Shown here: positions 13,169-25,329 of the stretch, piece after piece | How positions within the stretch are numbered: the first letter of the stretch is position 1 | How the letters are laid out: each line of letters opens with the position of its first letter | Assembly (NCBI GenBank): GCA_032622095.1 | Contig: CP136063.1 | Span: 146,989,379-147,053,378 of the forward strand | From: Siphonodentalium dalli | Taxonomy: Eukaryota > Mollusca > Scaphopoda > Gadilida > Siphonodentaliidae | Length of the DNA stretch: 64,000 nucleotides | Reading direction: 5' to 3' | Notes under the pieces: generated by a model | Database searches by the model: none | What the model was told of the DNA's origin: nothing | Seen by the model: the letters and a program-made list of their open reading frames with translations, nothing else | Program-made: the position numbers and the translations under genes

Positions 13169-14284
13169 TAGAGATGGGCGGTTAACCGTGGAATCAGTTC
13201 GGTTTCGGTTGTCGGGAAAAACCGGAAATGACAACCGTGGTAAGTTGGGAAAACCCTTTGTTTCGGTTGTCACAACTTCCTGTAATCATGGCAGAACACG
13301 ACGAACAAACGAGTCCTGTGTGGAAATATTTTTCAAAGAAAGATAAGAAATCTAAGTGTGCCGCCTGTAATATATGCAGAAAGGAGTTCGCATGGTGAAA
13401 TCGCGCGACGAATTAATTACGTTGCTTCCGTGTACACCTATTTTCGCCGTAGTATTTACTAGTAAACACAACACATTTCAGTTTATTTCTCATGTTATTT
13501 TAATCATTAAGGCCGTACAAATACTCTGAAAGGTGAATTTTATAACGAGGATACGATATCAAAAGGTATCAATGATTGTTACCCACCATTCCCTATTAGT
13601 TTTTATCACTGTTTGGATGTTAAATCGTCAAATATATTTGTGCGCCGTTGATTAAAAATGTTATGCCGGAATCAGAGCCGGAATGAATTATACCGTTTGT
13701 CGGTAAACTGTTGAGAAATAGCACTCATTCAGGTGACTTGTATTGGATGCATGTATACTGTATAGTGTGTACAATATTATGTTCCCTAAATATGGTAATA
13801 GGCATATAGCCAGATAATGTGATTGAGAGATTCTAGTCATGTTTTATTTTCATTTTGTTGTTTATTTCCAATTTTATTTTTCAAATCATAACTATACACA
13901 TATATCTAGTCACACACATTAGTTTTATGCCAATATAAATGATCATTATATTATTTCACACTTATGATCATATGATGCTGAATTGCAGTCATACACAATA
14001 CACAGACTCACTTGCATTCTAGCACTGCCACTCGACATGGACATTAACAATATACATGTAATAGTAACAATATGATACATAATTTAATATTATAAAAGGA
14101 CATGTACCTCACAAGTTATGGTGATACAATTGGTGTGTTTTCTTTGTAATATGATGAAGCATAATTAGATTTTGTTCACATTAGTAATTTTTATTAATAA
14201 AAACCGAAACCGAGACTCAACTCTTTTTCCACAACCGAAACCGAAACCGAAACCGAGGCAAAATTTCACAACCGCCCATCTCTA
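13169..14284. mobile_element. hAT-type element with 8-bp target duplication
   Basis: Target duplication GTTAACAA at 13161-13168 and 14285-14292. Termini are TAGAGATGGGCGGTTAACCG and, at the other end, CAACCGCCCATCTCTA, so the outer 13 bp are a perfect inverted repeat. Length is 1,116 bp. Inside are a BED zinc-finger remnant (13288-13398) and repeated ACCGAAACCGA motifs near the right end. It is an internally deleted derivative of a ZBED/hAT transposon. Confidence 0.9.
13288..13398 (+). pseudogene. BED zinc-finger remnant of a hAT transposase
   Basis: A 36-residue frame opens with MAEHDEQTSPVWKYFSKK and continues with K-S-K-C-A-A-C-N-I-C-R-K-E-F before a stop. The aromatic pair in VWKYF followed by a C-x2-C pair is the start of a BED zinc finger, the DNA-binding domain at the N-terminus of many hAT/ZBED transposases. 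The distal His/Cys ligands and the transposase domain are absent because the element is internally deleted. Its position inside an element with hAT-style ends and an 8-bp target duplication supports the call. Confidence 0.7.
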
Positions 14285-14601
14285 GTTAACAATGACATGT
14301 AGATGGGAACGAGTCATTTTGAGGTCATTCAGCCAAAAAACATGGCCGCCAGCAGTCATCTTGGATTTTACTCTTTGTATGACTAAATCCTTTGGCACAG
14401 CTACATGTAGGTTAGACATTTCAGTTAGCACCTTTCCTATTCCACCATTTACTGTCAACCATTAAATTATTCCCTTACCTAAGTTGAGCTACAGTGTCAT
14501 TGACACTTTCATTTGTATTTTGCTCGATTCGGTTTCTCGGTGTTGTCTCAACACCGAAACTGCGGTGTTAAAACCGACACCATTACAACTCTAGTGGCTG
14601 T

Positions 14602-15830
14602 GTTTGAAAGAGCATTATATTCACTAAAAAAAATAGATCATGCCATAAATCTCTATTAGTACTCTAGTTACACCAGTAGAGTCCATATACCACCAATATA
14701 AAACCATGGAAAATTTTGATGTTCTGACCCATTCTGACAGAGAACTTTTAACATTGAACAAGGCACAGAATTTATTTCTTTGTTAATACTTGTTCCTCGA
14801 TAGTCTATTTCACAGTAGGGGTTGGTCCACTCTTGAGATAGCATGCTTTTTTTGTGAGCTGATATCGCGATAAACATTTAACTAGTGAACCGGGAGAAAT
14901 TCCATGATTGTAAAATTGCTCACAAAGTCACTTAAATCGTGCAAATTTGAACTGGAATGTCACCTACAGTGAAATACGTTATTAAGGAACACCTACTAAG
15001 AAATATTTGCTACAAATTGAATGAGAGTACAAGAGAACAGTATTAACGAATAGATAAGCAGGGTATCCCTCTACCCTGGTTATCATCTCTAAAAAATCCC
15101 AAACTTTCAGTGAGTGCTGGCCCTGTCACTTGAGGGGGATGGTTAGAACTAGAAAATTCCATGGTAGGTCTGAAACCTGGACTCATTATAATGAGTACTG
15201 TTTGAGTTTACAGTTTCGAAAGTCACTTGTTTTCTTTACTAGAGACTCTTTGGAAATGTAAACATTACTAATTGAATTGAGTGTCTTTATTATGTGATAA
15301 ATATTGATTACAGTTCCAAAGGAATCACTTATATTAAGTGACTCTTGGGAACTGTAAACAATATTTATTGAAATGAGTGTATAATTTTTACTGTGTATGT
15401 TTATAACTAGTATTGTTTAGTTGAAAAAATTCATGTGTTTGAAAATTTTAAAGAGTGTTGCGTCTTTATTTGTGGGTCAAGTCCTCTGGAGTAACTTCTG
15501 AAAATACAACTTACCGGTAGTTTATCTCACAATATCAATACACAATCACATACAAATCAGTCATTAGGCTCAGCATCTTTAAAACTTCCAATCACAAAAA
15601 AGATATTCTGGCGATTCTGAAAATATATGAGATAAACAATGTGATCTCAATATATAAATGTAAACTGTGATACCAATCGTGCATTCACTGTTCCAGACCT
15701 AATAATAATACTATTAAAGGCATCCATAGCATCACTGTTTGGGTACTTTTACTTTGGGGTACAAGTTTTATAATAACCTTCTCCCCATAACAAAAAGTTC
15801 AGATAAGATTTGGAGGGCTTCCATTTTAGA
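14602..15830. other. Gene-free stretch with one hairpin
   Basis: No gene is recognised. A hairpin occurs at 15303-15362 (TTACAGTTCC paired with GGAACTGTAA, plus AATCACTTA paired with TAAGTGACT). Confidence 0.45.
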
Positions 15831-16420
15831 GGTAACACCAATGAACCATACAAAATTTGGATGAGGGATGTGGCACATAGGGTGCACCAAAGGATTTAAA
15901 GAGTAAAATCCAAGATGGCCACTGGTGACAATGTTTTTTTAACAAAATTCGGAAAATATCGTTGGCTCCCATCTAGAGGTCACCTTGAAGATCCTTATGA
16001 AGTTTGGTGACAATCGGATAAGGAATGTGGCCTGTAGGTTGTGCCGGAGGATTTAGTCATGCAAAGAGTAAAATCCAAGATGGCCGCTGGCAGCCATGTT
16101 TTATAACGAATTTTGAAAAACATTGTTGGCCCTATCTAGAGGTCACCCCAAAGAGCCTTATGAAGTTTGGTGATGATCGGATGAGGGATGTGGCCTGCAG
16201 GTTGTGCCGAAGGATTTAGTCATGCAAAGAATAAAATCCAGGATGGCCACTGGCAGCCAAAAAATCGATGGCTCCCATCTAGAGATCACCTTGAAGATGC
16301 ATATAAAGTTTGGTGATGATCAGACAAGGGATGTGGTCTGTAGGGTGTTCCAAATGATTTGGTCATGCAAGGAGTAAAATAAATGATAGCTGCTGGCGGC
16401 CATGTTTTTAAACGAATATC
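15830..16420. repeat. Diverged copies of the 160-bp array
   Basis: Three to four copies of a unit of about 160-170 bp share GGATTTAGTCATGCAAAGAG, AAAATCCAAGATGGCC and AAGTTTGGTGATGATCGGAT. These blocks match the units of 12388-14514 and 23196-25324 but are older and lack the terminal hairpin. No coding potential. Confidence 0.7.
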
Positions 16421-17110
16421 TTTCAGGGCTGTTACTAGTATAGGTGGGGTATTATGTATCAATCTACATGGGTTTCACATCATCCAGATCTCATTATATT
16501 ATAGATACCATGGAAATAGCCACATACTGCAAAAACAAATATAAAAAATTGAGTTGGGAGGGTTATTGCTATCAAAAGACGATATATAGATGGCTGTTGT
16601 GAACTCTTTGATTACTGAACAAGCTTTTGCCATCTACCTATATAAAAGCCAAATGTTTGTGTGTGTGTCTGTCTGAAACTCACGTTATCACGCATCTAAA
16701 AATATATCCTCATGTCGGATTTCACCCAAGTTTTTATGTTCTGGGGTACAACTTGATATTTTCACTGATATAATGTATTTCTCCGAAGACGAGTGTGTTT
16801 TCAGTGGTGTGCATCATAACGAAAGACCAAAGCCAAATTCCAGACAAACTCTGCACACCATTTGCCGGCTGTCTTTATATCGTTTTTTATAAGTTTTCGA
16901 AATTTGAGATTCCATATTCCTCAATTAATTCAATAATCCATCAAAATCAAAGAAAAAAATAAAATTCTCATTAAAATATCAAGTAAAATTTCAGCAATAT
17001 ATGTGAATAGGATCATTATGCACCTATTTTCATGTTATAATCACCAATCTACAACCACTTGCCATCAAATTAATTTATTTTTGTTTTAAAGAGTGTGAGT
17101 GAGATTTTTG
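16420..17110. other. Gene-free stretch
   Basis: Contains a TATATAAAAG followed by a short GT-repeat near 16638-16668, but no gene, long repeat or RNA that I can support. Confidence 0.35.
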
Positions 17111-17117
17111 AGCTATT

Positions 17118-17776
17118 AGGCCAAAAAAAAAAGTGTTTTGGTTCTCGGGCAATTTTTTTTTCAAATCAATGAGGGAGGGAGGGTTTTATTTTTATTTTTT
17201 ATTTTTTTCTGCGCATAGTAAGCATGGACAAAGATACCTTCCTCTGTCTAGTAATAACCAGAAAGGTAGAGGGAACTGTTATGCATATAAACTCATATAG
17301 TCTTATATAAAAATGACATTGTACTACCAGTGTATGACTGGGATGACCTAACAATATATAATGCCCCTGACATTAACTACTGTTATTGTTGTCTAAAAAC
17401 CTCCCCATTCTAATATGTGATCCTGAATTTAGTCCTGTGCCTTTCAATTGTATAAAGTTACAATTAGTGTAAGTTGTTCACAATGACTAATTGTAAGAAG
17501 AGCATGAGGATCAGCTAATCATTTTCTTAATTGTAGTCATCTACTTCATGTTGTAAGCCTGCAAGTCACTTTTTAACACATTACATGTTAGAGCTCAATG
17601 CACACTAATATTCAACACATATCTGCTATGGACATGCTGATAAAATCCAAAAAAAAATCGTAAGTTTTTTTGTCATAACAAAGGCCTAATGCAATAAAAA
17701 GGCCTAATGCGGCCCTTTTTATTCAATGCCGCGGGGCCTGAGAACCAAAAGCTTTTTTTTTTTTGGCCTTATTGTA
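17118..17776. mobile_element. Possible MITE with A-rich inverted termini
   Basis: The left end TAGGCCAAAAAAAAAA followed by TTTTGGTTCTC is matched in reverse complement at the right end (GAGAACCAAAA followed by a T-run and GGCCTTA). The interior is AT-rich with no coding region. I could not define a convincing target duplication, so the exact edges are uncertain. Confidence 0.4.
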
Positions 17777-17779
17777 ATG

Positions 17780-19110
17780 GCTTTTGACGATAAAAAGGGG
17801 AAACAGTGGTCTCAAATAAAAGTGAATTTGACTAGTTGAGCGAGTTAAGACAAAAAAGTATGTGGTATTAATAGATATATTTGGCATGTGGGTTCTCTAA
17901 CATGGAATTACTCATAAAGGGATTTGAGAATCTGAGAATATGACTTGACAATGTATTTAAAAAGGACAGGTCGACTACAATTAATGTTAATAGTCTCTAA
18001 AACTCTAAGTTTATTTATGTGAAGAGTGTCTTTATTGGAATGTTCACAAACCAATAACAATGTTGATAAAAAGAAGCCCCCAGAACAGAACATTGTAGCT
18101 AAAGTTCAATATACACGTAATAGCAAGAAAGCTTGGTGACATTAGTGGCCATGCAGTCCTCTAGCATTTCAAGATTTATTCACAACATTCAGGCCCTCAA
18201 ATTTATATATAGCATTTTCCCCCACCCCAATGGTCCCACACCAATGTCGTTAGGGTAATCAAAATATATTCAAAGTGAATATGGTAGCAATTGTGTAGAA
18301 TGTGGAGCAATTCATCTGGGTTGCCAATAACTCTTTGACACAAGTGTACAGTTCTTTAAATTTAACCTCTTAAATTACAATATGAAATATTTCATAAATT
18401 ATCATTATATCAGAGAAGGTTTTTATAAACTGCAGATCCATATTCAATAAAAGAAACATGACATAACAAACTATTCAGGAGTATTCAGGAGTATGCTGAG
18501 AAAATTCCTCAAAATACTTACAATAAATCATCAGAAGCCTGCTCTTTGAAGTTCCCGCTGCAATCTGGAGACATGTATCATATTTCATCATACTTTCTTG
18601 TATAAAGTCATGGTCTTCCTCCAGCATGTGGTTATGCCATCTGTGAAAAAAAAGGCTTGTAAAGATAAATCTGTTAGGGGAAGCAATATAAAATCTCACA
18701 ATAGAAGATCAAAGACTTCATCCATATCCCATAAGTAAACTGCCAAGTGGCTTGTAGGTTTGATATGCACACAGCTTGATATGGTAGGTGTCAATCTGTT
18801 TAACCCTTTCTATACTACAGCATCATTGATGAGTAGTTATCCATAGGAAATGTTCAGATAATAAGACCTACATTAACATGTCTCAGAACTTATTATCTAA
18901 ACATTTCCCTCAATAAATAGGGCTGCTTCTGCACTTTTATTTATCTGTCATCTGTTTTATCACTTTAACTTCCCCTCAAATCAATAATAAACCATTTTTA
19001 ACTGACTGTGGGAGAATCCATTTAGTATAAAAAAGGGTTAATATGGAATATTACCAATATTAAGGGCACTCCCCTGGAGAATAGAATGTTATTGAATTCT
19101 GCTGATCAAA
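17780..19110. other. Gene-free stretch
   Basis: No gene recognised. A short hairpin near 18848-18910 (GGAAATGTTCAGATAATAAG paired with CTTATTATCTAAACATTTCC) is the only structure of note. Confidence 0.4.
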
Positions 19111-19120
19111 TAATAAATAT

Positions 19121-19630
19121 TAACATGTCTGAGTGCCACCATCAAGCTATACTACACATCGATGGTCACGTGCCACTTTATTATCGTATATCATATCAAC
19201 ATGTCTGAGCGCCACCATCGATCTATACTACACATGGATGGTGCCACCTTATTATCATATATTAACATGTCTGAGTGCCACCATCGACCTAATTACTACA
19301 CATCGATGGTGCCACCTTATTATCGTATATCAACATGTCTGAGTGCCACCATCGACCTATACTACACATTGATGGTGCCACCTTATTATCATATATTAAC
19401 ATGTCTGAGTGCCACCATCAATCTTGCCACCTTATTATCATATATCAACATGTCTGAGTGCCACCATCGATCTATACTACACATCGATGGTGCCACCTTA
19501 TTATCATATATTAACATGTCTGAGTGCCACCATCGATCTATACTACACATCGATGGTGCCACCTTATTATCATATATCAACATGTCTGAGTGCCACCATC
19601 GATCTATACTACACATCGATGGTGCCACCA
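19121..19630. repeat. 66-bp satellite with internal hairpin, about 8 copies
   Basis: The unit is about 66 bp and begins AACATGTCTGAGTGCCACCA. Copies start at about 19122, 19199, 19265, 19333, 19399, 19447, 19513 and 19579, and the sixth interval is shortened. Each unit holds an inverted repeat (GCCACCATCGAT paired with ATCGATGGTGCC). Because 66 is a multiple of three, several frames stay open on both strands. I treat these as satellite artefacts, not genes. Confidence 0.92.
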
Positions 19631-19707
19631 GGGGGGGTGATAGGAAGACAGTTAGTCATGACTATATCACCACTAACAATTTATATGTACATGTATAGTC
19701 TATTAAT

Positions 19708-20509
19708 TAGGGCCCTGCGAATCAGGCATTTTCATGTCGAATTGAATCTCGAAACAAATAAGCCAAATGATTCTGAATCGCATCGAATATTGAATTGAAT
19801 CATTGCATCAGGCATAATAATAGTGAAGATCAAGAAAATACATGACTCAAAGGCCATACCAATATAAATTTGCTAACTTCGTAACGACGATAAATTATCA
19901 TCAGTATACCATGTATGAATAAAATTAAGGCACACTCTTTGTGGCTGTCTCTGTTATACAATAGTGAAACAGTATCAGAAGCAATATTGAAGCTAGAAAG
20001 CAATCAAGTTCACAAGCTTGACATATATATGAATTTTTTTTAGATCAGTTGCACATAAGTCTTACAATATTTTGGTGGTCTATAGTATATCTCAGTCGAT
20101 GCCAATGTTATTTATATGCGTTGGTATCATAATAATCTTGTTATTTATAATGTGTTGATATCATAATATATCTTGTTATTTATAATGCGTTGGTACCGTA
20201 TCATAATATATCTTGTTATTTATATGCGTTGGTATCATAATATATCTTGTTATTTATAATGCGTTGGTATCATAATATATCTTGTTATTTATAATGCGTT
20301 GGTACCGTATCATAATATATCTTGTTACTTATATGCGTTGGTAACATAATATATCTTCACGAAAAAGCAATGTGGTCAGTTGAAGTAATGAGAATTCAAC
20401 TGGTGCCAATGATTTGATACAATTTGAATCAGGACAGCCGATTTGAATCAAATCAAATCAGATGAAAGATTCTGAATTTCATCGAATCGAATCAAATCGC
20501 AGGGCCCTA
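19708..20509. mobile_element. hAT-type MITE, 802 bp
   Basis: Target duplication CTATTAAT occurs at 19700-19707 and 20510-20517. The termini are a perfect 13-bp inverted repeat, TAGGGCCCTGCGA and TCGCAGGGCCCTA, of hAT style. Just inside both ends are AT-rich GAATC/GATTC repeats. The interior holds a tandem array (20109-20357) and no coding region, so it is nonautonomous. Confidence 0.92.
20109..20357. repeat. Tandem repeat inside the hAT MITE
   Basis: Six copies of a unit of about 38-45 bp containing TATCATAATATATCTTGTTA and TTATAATGCGTTGGTA, with two versions that differ by a short insertion (GGTACCGTATC). The two versions partly alternate. Confidence 0.85.
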
Positions 20510-20519
20510 CTATTAATAT

Positions 20520-22380
20520 TATATTTATTTGTAATTGTACTTTCCATGTGCGTATATTGTAAATAAAATTATCCTATCCTATCCATTATCAACTAAAAAT
20601 ATATTAGTGTCTCAAGGCGTTAAAATTTTACTCATTACAGTATTTGCCAGAAAATTTATGCATAGTGTAACAAATAATGCTCTCTTTAGTTTCTAATACC
20701 ATAATCTAAGTTGTCTGTATTTTAGTTATTGCTAGTTGTGAATACATAAACATTGGCTGTTGTTTAAATGTTAAAGTAGGTTGTTTGCAAACATTGGTTT
20801 CATACGGAATCTCGTCAATGGAGGATTACTGATAATGAAATTAAGAACAAATTTGTTCCATTTTTAAGTACTCCTTGTTAATAACAGTTTAACAAACTAA
20901 GTATGATTTATTAGCTGTACCCAGAATGGAAAGATATGTGCAATCGTTTCACAAAGACCTATACACACGAGATACACAATTACTATCAGAACGCAATACA
21001 TTATACATGTACTTGCTCAATTTGTGTGTACCTTCGATGTATATTATGTTTTTTTTAATTTTTATATATTATGCGCATGCGCAAATATACCTACCCGAAC
21101 TATAGATGTTGACTCAATCTTCCATACACAAGATACAGACACACTGGACATCACATAAGTGCGGGACGGCTATTTAAGGCCTAAAAAAAAGATGTTTGTT
21201 TCCGTTAACGAGCTGGAAAATAATAGGGACAGGCAAAACTTTTTTTTTTATTAAATATTTTTATTTTTCTATATTTTTAATAATACGTGTATAATACTTG
21301 ATATGAGCCCACATTGTGGACTTCTTAGTCTCAAGGTGGTCAACCCATGGGATATAGAAACAAGAAACTCAGATTCAAAGTTACAGATGATATATATTTC
21401 TTCATAAGAATATCAAATGCATTCCGTGTGTGGTGATTTCCAAAGTATCATGTTCGATCTGTTATCCCACGATATCTCTATCACCGCAAAGAAACTCGAT
21501 ATGGTTTATATTGAATGCTGACAACTCCTTAACTTTCATTTCAACATTTATGTCGAATGTCAGTCTTTAATCGGGTGGATTAAAAAGAAGAGTTCTTCAA
21601 TTTTGGCTCCATTGTCTATCGGTCTGATCTCTTTTTTGCGTCCGCAGTGGACACATTCGTTCAGATAGATAGCCACAACAACATGCTGGCCTACGGATGT
21701 AGCCATCGTTGCTGTTGTTGTGATGCTAATTCCGTTTACTTTCCAAAGCACCGGCTGTTTTCAATGGGCGATATGTATCTATTTACAGTATGTGGGTATT
21801 TCCACCCTACCGCCGTCCTTTTATCTCTGTTAAATGCGTGAAACATTCACAGATACATGTACCATTATTCGATCGCAATAAAAAGTTTAGACTCAGCGCT
21901 TTTAAATAGGGTCAGTCGGGTTAGCGGAAATAAATGTTTTTTGTTAGGCCTAAGTCGTTCTTTGTAAGTATCTCGATGTTGATACCAGTTATAAATATTG
22001 GTAATGAGCCAAGTGTCTGCAGCCCAATATTTTGGGCTACAGGGTTATTGTCAAATTCGCTTCGGCTCGATATTTCAGGCTACCGGGTTCAAAGGGTTAA
22101 AGAAAATAATACATTTTGTATTATAAAATTCCAAGTGCACTAGAAGATAAATTTATATAACATTTCACATTACATGGCAATTAACTTTTGAAAAAGAGTT
22201 TGCAACAAGTGTGAAAGCAGACTTAAATTAATGGGGATTATTCGTCACGCTCCACATCCAGGGCGGTGAATGAAAATACAAGTTGTAAGCCCAGTCAATT
22301 AACAAAAAAATCGTGACTGGTCGGATTAAAGCATGAAATTTGGTACATGTGTTCTTTGAACAAACCGTAGTCTTTTTGGC
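20520..22380. other. Gene-free stretch
   Basis: No supported gene. Overlapping open frames at 21560-21841 on both strands include several Cys and His residues but match no domain I recognise. A decayed exon there cannot be excluded. Confidence 0.35.
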
Positions 22381-22409
22381 GGGGGGGGGGGGGGGGGGGG
22401 GGGGGGGGG
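22381..22409. repeat. 29-nt G homopolymer
   Basis: An uninterrupted run of 29 G. Shorter G or C runs occur at 32900-32915, 33191-33203, 37901-37917 and about 38488-38501. Run lengths are unreliable in sequence data. Confidence 0.9.
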
Positions 22410-23190
22410 TGCCCAGACTACCAAATACTGGTGAGGAATAAATTTGGTTTCCATGGCAATGGCATCTGGAAAATGGGAGGAAACGGGAAATACCTCTTTC
22501 TGTGAAACTAATTGGTACTATGTTTGATATTAGTATCCTAGTTGAGAATACAAGTGATTGGCCACTTCATAATATAAATGGGGAGAGACATATGTGTCAA
22601 GGTCATCCACTAAGGTCAATGTCATTTAATAATATGTTCATTTACAACACATAATTCTACATTCACCTGCCCCTAAATGCATTTATTTAGCAAATAACCC
22701 CAAACCATGTAATTTATGTAGAATCAGAGGTTTCTTGCCTTCAATTTGTTGTATGAACTGCCTTTCCAGTTTGAACTATTTGAATTGTCATAATCAGGGC
22801 CAGATTATGACAATTTTTTATCTGAGCTGCCCATCTTTGCCATGGAATAGCCTGTCATTTGTAATAAAAAAATGGGTTTCGTAAAATGTTTTGTGAATTT
22901 TCAGCAACATATGTTTTCATAAAGCCCATATACTGGAAACATTGGAAACCAACGTTAACAAGCTTCTTATCACTTAGTTTCCTAAAATTGGTGTTACCAT
23001 AGCAACAGTGTGTGATTTCTGAGAATCCTGGAAAATTATGGTATATAAAGTATATTGGTGACAGGACTGGACTTATTGGTGGATATAGTTATATAATAAT
23101 TTTTATATAAATCTATTCTCCATAATGGACCGCCAGTACTTATCTCAAGGGTCAAGGTCATTGTGAAAGGTCAAGGTAATTGTGAACAAA
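22410..23190. other. Gene-free stretch
   Basis: Contains common short motifs such as AAGGTCAAGGTCATTGTG near 23150 and nothing coding that I can support. The block at about 22205-22290 has a diverged copy at about 28440-28525. Confidence 0.4.
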
Positions 23191-23195
23191 ATGAA

Positions 23196-25324
23196 AGTGT
23201 CAATGATGCTGTATCTCAACTTAGGTAAGGGAATAATTTAATGGTTGACAGTAAATGGAGGAATAGGAAAGGTGCTAATTGAAATGTCTAACCTAGATGT
23301 AGCTGCATGTGCCAAAGGATTTAGTCATGCAAAGAGTAAAATCCAAGTTGGCTGCTGGCGGCCATGTTTTTTGGCTGAATGACCTCAAAATGACTCGTTC
23401 CAATCTACATGTCATTGTTAACATCCGTGACAAATTTCATGAAGATCCGACTAAAGCTACGACCTGCAGCCCGCGCCAAAGGATTTAGTCATGTAAAGAG
23501 TAAAATCCAAGATGGCTGCTAGCGGCCATGTTTTTTAGCCGAACGACCCCAAAATGACTCGTTCCCATCTACATTTCAATATTAACATCCATGACAAATT
23601 TCATGATTATCAGTCGAATAGTACAACATGTAGCCCGCACCAATGGATTTAATTTTGAAATCCAAGATGGCCTCCAGCGGCCATATTTTTTGGCTGAATA
23701 ACCTCAAAAGGACTCTTTCCTGTCTACATGTCATTGTTAACATCCATGACAAATTTCATGAAGATCCGACTAAAGCTACGACCTGTAGCCCGCGCCAAAG
23801 GATTTAGTCATGTAAAGAGTAAAATCCAAGATGGCTGCTGGCGGCCATGTTTTTTGGCCGAACGACCCCAAAATGACTAGTTCCCATCTACATTTCAATA
23901 TTAACATCCATGACAAATATCATGATTATCAGTCGAATAGTACGACCTGTAGACCGCACCAATGGATTTAATTTTGAAATCCAAGATGGCCTCCAGCGGC
24001 CATGTTTTTTGGCCGAACGACCCCAAAATGACTCGTTCCAATCTACATGTCATTGTTAACATCCATGACAAATTTCATGAAGATCCGACTAAAGCTACGA
24101 CCTGCAGCCCGCGCCAAAGGATTTAGTCATGTAAAGAGTAAAATCCAAGATGGCTGCTGGGCCTGGCGGCCATGTTTTTTGGCCGAACGACCCCAAAATG
24201 ACTAGTTCCCATCTACATTTCAATATTAACATCCGTTACAAATATCATGATTATCAGTCGAATAGTACGACCTGTAGCCCGCACCAATGGATTTAATTTT
24301 GAAATCCAAGATGGCCTCCAGCGGCCATGTTTTTTGGCTGAATAACCTCAAAAGGACTCGTTCCCGTCTACATGTTATTGTTAACATCCATGACAAATTT
24401 CATGAAGATCCGACTAAAGCTACGACCTGTAGCCCGCGCCAAAGGATTTAGTCATGCAAAGAGTAAAATCCAAGATGGCTGCTGGCGGCCATGTTGGCCG
24501 AACGACCCCAAAATCACTCGTTCCGATCTACATGTCAATATTAACATCCATGACAAATTTCATGATGATCAGACAAACAGTACGACCTGTAGACCGCGCC
24601 AATGGATTCAATTTTGAAATCAAAGATGGCCACCAGCGGCCATGTTTTTTGGCCGAATGACCCCAAAATGACTCGTTCCCATCTACATGTCATTGTTAAC
24701 ATCCATGACAAATTTCATGAAGATCAAATCAAAGCTACGACCTGTAGCCCACGCCAAAGGATTTAGTCATGCAAAGAGTAAAATCCAAGATGGATGCTGG
24801 CGGCCATGTTTTTTGGCCGAATGACCCCAAAATGACTCGTTCCCATCTACATGTCATTGTTAACATCCATGACAAATATCATGAAGATCCGATTAAAGCT
24901 ACGACCTGCAGCCCGCGCCAAAGGATTTAGTCATGCGAAGAGTCAAATCCAAAATGGCTGCTGGTGGCCATGTTTTTGACAGAATGACCCCAAAATTACT
25001 CATTCCCATCTACATGTCAATATTAACATCCATGACAAATTTCATGATGATCAGACGAACAGTACTACCTGTAGACCACGCCAATGGATTTAATTTTGAA
25101 ATCCAAGATGGCATGTTTTTTGGCCGAATGACCCCAAAATGACTCGTTTTCCATCTACATGTCAATGTCAACATTCATGACAAATTTCATAAAGATCAGA
25201 CCAAAGGTACGACCTGTAGCCCGCGCCAAAGGAAATTGTTGACGGACACACGGACACACAGACACACGGACGACGGACGCCAACCCATGGCAATAGCTCA
25301 AACTTACAAAGTAAGTTGAGCTAA
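23196..25324. mobile_element. 160-bp-array element, copy 2 (inverted relative to copy 1)
   Basis: The left end AATGAAAGTGTCAATG and the right-end hairpin (TAGCTCAAACTTAC...GTAAGTTGAGCTA, about 25294-25323) match copy 1 in reverse complement. The core alternates two related subunits of about 160 bp. One carries CTAAAGCTACGACCTGCAGC and the other GTCGAATAGTACGACCTGTA. Together they form a higher-order unit of about 320 bp repeated four or more times. An ACGG/ACAC-rich tract (about 25240-25275) precedes the hairpin. No genes. Confidence 0.8.
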
Positions 25325-25329
25325 AAATG

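Larger units (their letters stand above)
12388..14514. mobile_element. 160-bp-array element, copy 1 (interrupted)
   Basis: It starts with the hairpin AGCTCAACTTAC...GTAAGTTTGAGCT at about 12390-12417 and continues with repeats carrying GCGCGGGCTACAGGTCGTA, GAAATTTGTCATGGATGTTA and AACATGGCCGC. It ends near 14480-14514 with CTAAGTTGAGCTACAG and ATTGACACTTTCATT. The same ends, in opposite orientation, bound 23196-25324, so the pair defines the element. A hAT element is inserted at 13169-14284. A nonautonomous Helitron/'pearl'-like origin is inferred from the terminal hairpin followed by CTAA and from the tandem core. No coding region belongs to it. Confidence 0.65.
11277..14593. mobile_element. 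hAT-type element (outermost of a three-level nest)
   Basis: An 8-bp target duplication GTGGCTGT occurs at 11269-11276 and 14594-14601. The element begins TAGTGTTGGAAGG and ends TTACAACTCTA, imperfect inverted termini of hAT style. Its own DNA is split by a 160-bp-array element (12388-14514), which itself holds another hAT element (13169-14284). The remaining host part (11277-12387) is AT-rich and contains diverged 'TTTCGGTTTCG' stretches but no recognisable transposase. Confidence 0.7.

Noticed and set aside
16620-16870. LTR promoter (TATATAAAAG followed by a GT repeat)
   Set aside because: No second LTR, primer-binding site or gag/pol sequence was found nearby.
19133-19798. Repeat proteins of up to 178 residues
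   Set aside because: They follow the 66-bp satellite, are open in several frames and on both strands, and include no recognisable domain.
21560-21841. Cys-rich host exon
   Set aside because: The Cys pattern matches no zinc-binding spacing I know and both strands are open. Support is too weak to call.
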